Source: Allomyces macrogynus ATCC 38327 | Lineage: Eukaryota > Blastocladiomycota > Blastocladiomycetes > Blastocladiales > Blastocladiaceae | NCBI GenBank assembly: GCA_000151295.1 | Contig: GG745372.1 | Location: 52,760-83,752, forward strand | Direction: 5' to 3' | Length of the DNA stretch: 30,993 bases | Shown: one piece after another, positions 28,885-30,993 of the stretch | Position numbering within the stretch: position 1 is the first letter of the stretch | Layout: each line of letters begins with the position of its first letter | The notes under the pieces: generated by a model | Databases searched by the model: none | What the model saw: the letters and a program-made list of their open reading frames with translations, nothing else | What the model was told of the DNA's origin: nothing | Made by a program: the position numbers and the translations under genes

Positions 28885-29550
28885 ATGCTCGCCGACACGA
28901 CCCCCGTGCAGCGGTGGACTCTCCCCACCGATCCCGCTCCTGTTCCGCGATCTGCAACTGCAACGTCCTCTCTGCCGCCAGCTGGACCCTCGATTACAGA
29001 GTCTGTCCGCTCACCGGCTTCGACAATCCCGAGCAAGCGGCCCGGCGTGCTGCCGAGCTTACCGGCCCCGCCAAAATGCAGCAAACCGGATTCACCACCT
29101 GTCGCGCCCATTTCTGCCTGGCGACCGACGCGACCGCCTGGCCCAACCTCCTTGTCACATCCCTCGGTCTCCTCGGCATCCGTGCCGCGCTCTCCCGGGT
29201 CGTCGTCTACTTTCTCCACCTCCGGTTCCGGCTTTTCAGGTGCCCGAGCACGCACCGTCGTGGGAACAAGGGCCGCCCTCACCATCCCGTCACCTCGAGA
29301 TCCCCTCTTCTCTGCTCGTGGACCCGCTGCTCCGCCCGTGGCTCCCGCGGCGCCACCACCGGCTCCTCCCCCTCGACAAGTCGTCGATCTGACCTTATCG
29401 CCATCACCGTCCCCGCCGCCGCCCCCTCCCTTACCCCAATCGGTGACGAGCCAGCAGTCGGTGCAAACGTGTCCGATCTGCACGGTTCAGTTTGCTCCTG
29501 GCGCGCCTGCGACTGCGGTGGCGGCGCACGTCGACGAGTGCATGTCTTAG
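28885..29550 (+). CDS. UBZ4-type zinc finger protein with SUMO-interacting motif, 5' end uncertain
   Basis: From the ATG at 28885 the frame gives 221 aa, but it is open back to 28780 (through SVATLAKEGIAAMLADTTP), so this ATG may be internal. Residues ~25-165 are Pro/Ser-rich and disordered. VVDLTL at 166-171 fits a SUMO-interacting motif. The C-terminus (TCPICTVQF…AAHVDECMS) holds Cys196, Cys199, His215 and Cys219, spaced like a Rad18-type ubiquitin-binding zinc finger, ending two residues past the last Cys. A SIM plus UBZ suggests recognition of ubiquitin/SUMO-modified proteins, as in DNA-repair adaptors; this is inference. No enzyme domain is seen. It is convergent with ATG6 (131 bp between stop codons). 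Confidence 0.7.
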   Translation: MLADTTPVQRWTLPTDPAPVPRSATATSSLPPAGPSITESVRSPASTIPSKRPGVLPSLPAPPKCSKPDSPPVAPISAWRPTRPPGPTSLSHPSVSSASVPRSPGSSSTFSTSGSGFSGARARTVVGTRAALTIPSPRDPLFSARGPAAPPVAPAAPPPAPPPRQVVDLTLSPSPSPPPPPPLPQSVTSQQSVQTCPICTVQFAPGAPATAVAAHVDECMS

Positions 29551-29681
29551 AAGTCGACTCGTTTTGAACTTGATTGTCATCATGGATTGGACGACTGTTG
29601 AGTGAGAAAAAACAACAACATGATTTGGTTCTGCCTCCATGTGCCGAAATTGAAACGTAAATTGATGCTGGGCCTCTCCTG

Positions 29682-30993
29682 CTACACCTTCCTCCCGACC
29701 CCCGGCGCCGCCACCGCCGGCACCGCGCCCTTCCCGCTCCTCGCCGCATCTCCCGCCTCGGCGCGCGCCGCGACGAGCGTCACAAACGCCATGATCCACC
29801 GGAGATCCGACGTGAGACACTTGCACGCGCGCACCCATGCGTCCGACGACGTACGTGGCCGAATCGAGTACCCGCCCACCTTATCCTTGTCAATCGGGTA
29901 GGGCATATTGAACTCGACCGGGTCCATGGCGGCACAGTACTCGGCCAGCTGCTTGACGCACGCCAAGAGCGCCTCGAGCCCTTGCTCAAACTTGGAGTTG
30001 AGTAGGAGCCGGTTCAGCGTCGTGAATTCGCCTGGGCCGCCGTGCAGATCGTAAGTCGCGTAGACGACCCATTGCTGGACGGTGGGGTCGGTGGAGGCGG
30101 TGGATCCGCGCCGTGCCGAGGCCGTATCGGACGGGACGACGCGTCGTGAACTGCGCGACGAGGACGAGCTCGACGACGACGCGCCGTTCGCCGGCGCCGG
30201 CACGAGTTTCTGAATCTTGGAAAACGAGCCCATCGGCAGTAACCGGTACCCGACAAACTCGACTTTCGCCTTCCGCGCCAACGCATCCACCATCAGACAC
30301 ACTTGCCCAAACGCCGCGTTCATTTCGTGCCACGGCACGGGCGGTGCGCCGTTACCGCTAACCCCCCGCCCGAGCCTCAGGCCATTGATCGTCGGGTAAG
30401 TCCCGTCGTGCCCGAGCCGCGCGACATCGTTATACACGTTCGTGCGCTTGAGCTTATCCAAATGCCGAGACGCTGCGTCGTACTTGGTATTCAATGCGTC
30501 GCGCTCGGCCTGATACGCCTGTAACGACGCCTGGAACGCGTGCGACGCGTGCCAGAAATCGCATTCCGCTGCATCGAGTGCCGCGGCGTCGGCGGCCAAG
30601 TCGGCGAGCGTCAATTCGAGCGCAGCTTCCTCGGTTTCGGCCGCGGCGAGTTGCGCGGCGAGGTCGGCTTCGAGCGCGAGCAGTTCGGCCAGGTTGTCGC
30701 CTGAATCCGTGGACGCGGTCGGTGGTGGGGCGAATTGCTGGTAACACCGTAGCTCTTCTTCGAGGTCGGCGAGGTCGGCGTGCAGCCGATCGGCGAGAAC
30801 GGTCGCGCAGTCGCTGCATAGCGGGAGCGGGACGTTGAGTTGGTCGCGAGCGCGTGCAGCCGCTCGATGGTCGCGACGCGCGCGGACATGCGGGACTGCA
30901 GGGTGTCGCCGGCCGAGGAGGCGGATGCGACCATACTCAGACTGGCCACGGGCGGCGGTGGAGGTGGGGGCGGCGGGGGCGGCGGAATAGATG
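29682..30993 (-). CDS. ATG6: Autophagy protein Atg6/Beclin 1, 5' end beyond the right edge
   Basis: Subunit of the Vps34 class III PI3-kinase complexes, needed for autophagosome formation and vacuolar/endosomal sorting. From the right edge a poly-Pro tract (12 Pro) leads to VASLSMVASASSAGDTLQSR and ATIERLHALAT. The frame then changes near 30840-30845 to LNVPLPLCSDCATVLADRL, containing the conserved CxxC (30818-30807) of the family. An acidic coiled coil follows (LEEELRCYQQ, LAELLALEADLAAQLAAAE). The evolutionarily conserved domain follows (HLDKLKRTNVYND, YPTINGLRLGR, PVPWHEMNAAFGQVCLMVDA, EFVGYRLLPMGSFSKIQKL, FNMPYPIDKDKVGGYSIRP, RWIMAFVTLV). It stops at 29682. The shift looks like one missing base; a 65-bp GT-AG intron is possible but would delete the first Cys. 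The extreme N-terminus is outside the window. Confidence 0.92.
   Translation of the reverse strand, partial: IYSAAPAAPTSTAARGQSEYGRIRLLGRRHPAVPHVRARRDHRAAARARDQLNVPLPLCSDCATVLADRLHADLADLEEELRCYQQFAPPPTASTDSGDNLAELLALEADLAAQLAAAETEEAALELTLADLAADAAALDAAECDFWHASHAFQASLQAYQAERDALNTKYDAASRHLDKLKRTNVYNDVARLGHDGTYPTINGLRLGRGVSGNGAPPVPWHEMNAAFGQVCLMVDALARKAKVEFVGYRLLPMGSFSKIQKLVPAPANGASSSSSSSSRSSRRVVPSDTASARRGSTASTDPTVQQWVVYATYDLHGGPGEFTTLNRLLLNSKFEQGLEALLACVKQLAEYCAAMDPVEFNMPYPIDKDKVGGYSIRPRTSSDAWVRACKCLTSDLRWIMAFVTLVAARAEAGDAARSGKGAVPAVAAPGVGRKV

Overview
The window is nuclear DNA of a GC-rich fungus. The evidence is dense protein-coding genes with short GT-AG introns (mostly 65-95 bp), strong G/C preference at third codon positions, a eukaryotic tRNA-Trp(CCA), and fungal/eukaryotic housekeeping genes: a beta-catenin-like splicing factor, a calponin/transgelin, an IQGAP-type RasGAP, tRNA 2'-phosphotransferase, exosome Rrp46, complex I 51-kDa subunit and Atg6/Beclin. 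An early-diverging (zoosporic) lineage is my guess; the sequence alone does not settle it.

Layout. 1-1473 (-) is a Ser/Pro-rich gene of unknown function running off the left edge. 3192-5483 (+) is a seven-exon CTNNBL1 homologue. 5677-15469 is the most striking structure: a large inverted repeat with two 3,427-bp arms (5677-9103 and 12043-15469) around a 2,939-bp loop. The arms match base for base without gaps (position x pairs with 21146-x), and I found one difference (7720/13426). Each arm carries tRNA-Trp, an uncharacterised spliced gene with a 21-bp x3 coding tandem repeat, and a 278-codon hypothetical gene with an internal duplication. The loop holds one single-copy 594-aa gene of unknown function.

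To the right: calponin with three exon-encoded repeats (15954-17315, +); an IQGAP-type RasGAP (18369-21258, -); TPT1 (22332-23237, -) divergent from RRP46 (23707-24713, +); a PAAT-like gene (25060-26329, -); NDUFV1 (26688-28261, -); a UBZ/SIM protein (about 28885-29550, +) convergent with ATG6 (29682 to beyond the right edge, -).

The genes do not form one pathway. Two functional clusters can be named: RNA processing (CTNNBL1, TPT1, RRP46, tRNA-Trp) and actin/Ras signalling (calponin, RasGAP). Several genes show single-step frame breaks or an in-frame stop (left-edge gene, arm gene, UBZ gene, ATG6). This could reflect indel errors in the assembly or real lesions, and it lowers confidence in those models. 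I saw no transposase, reverse transcriptase, CRISPR array or bacterial-type operon.
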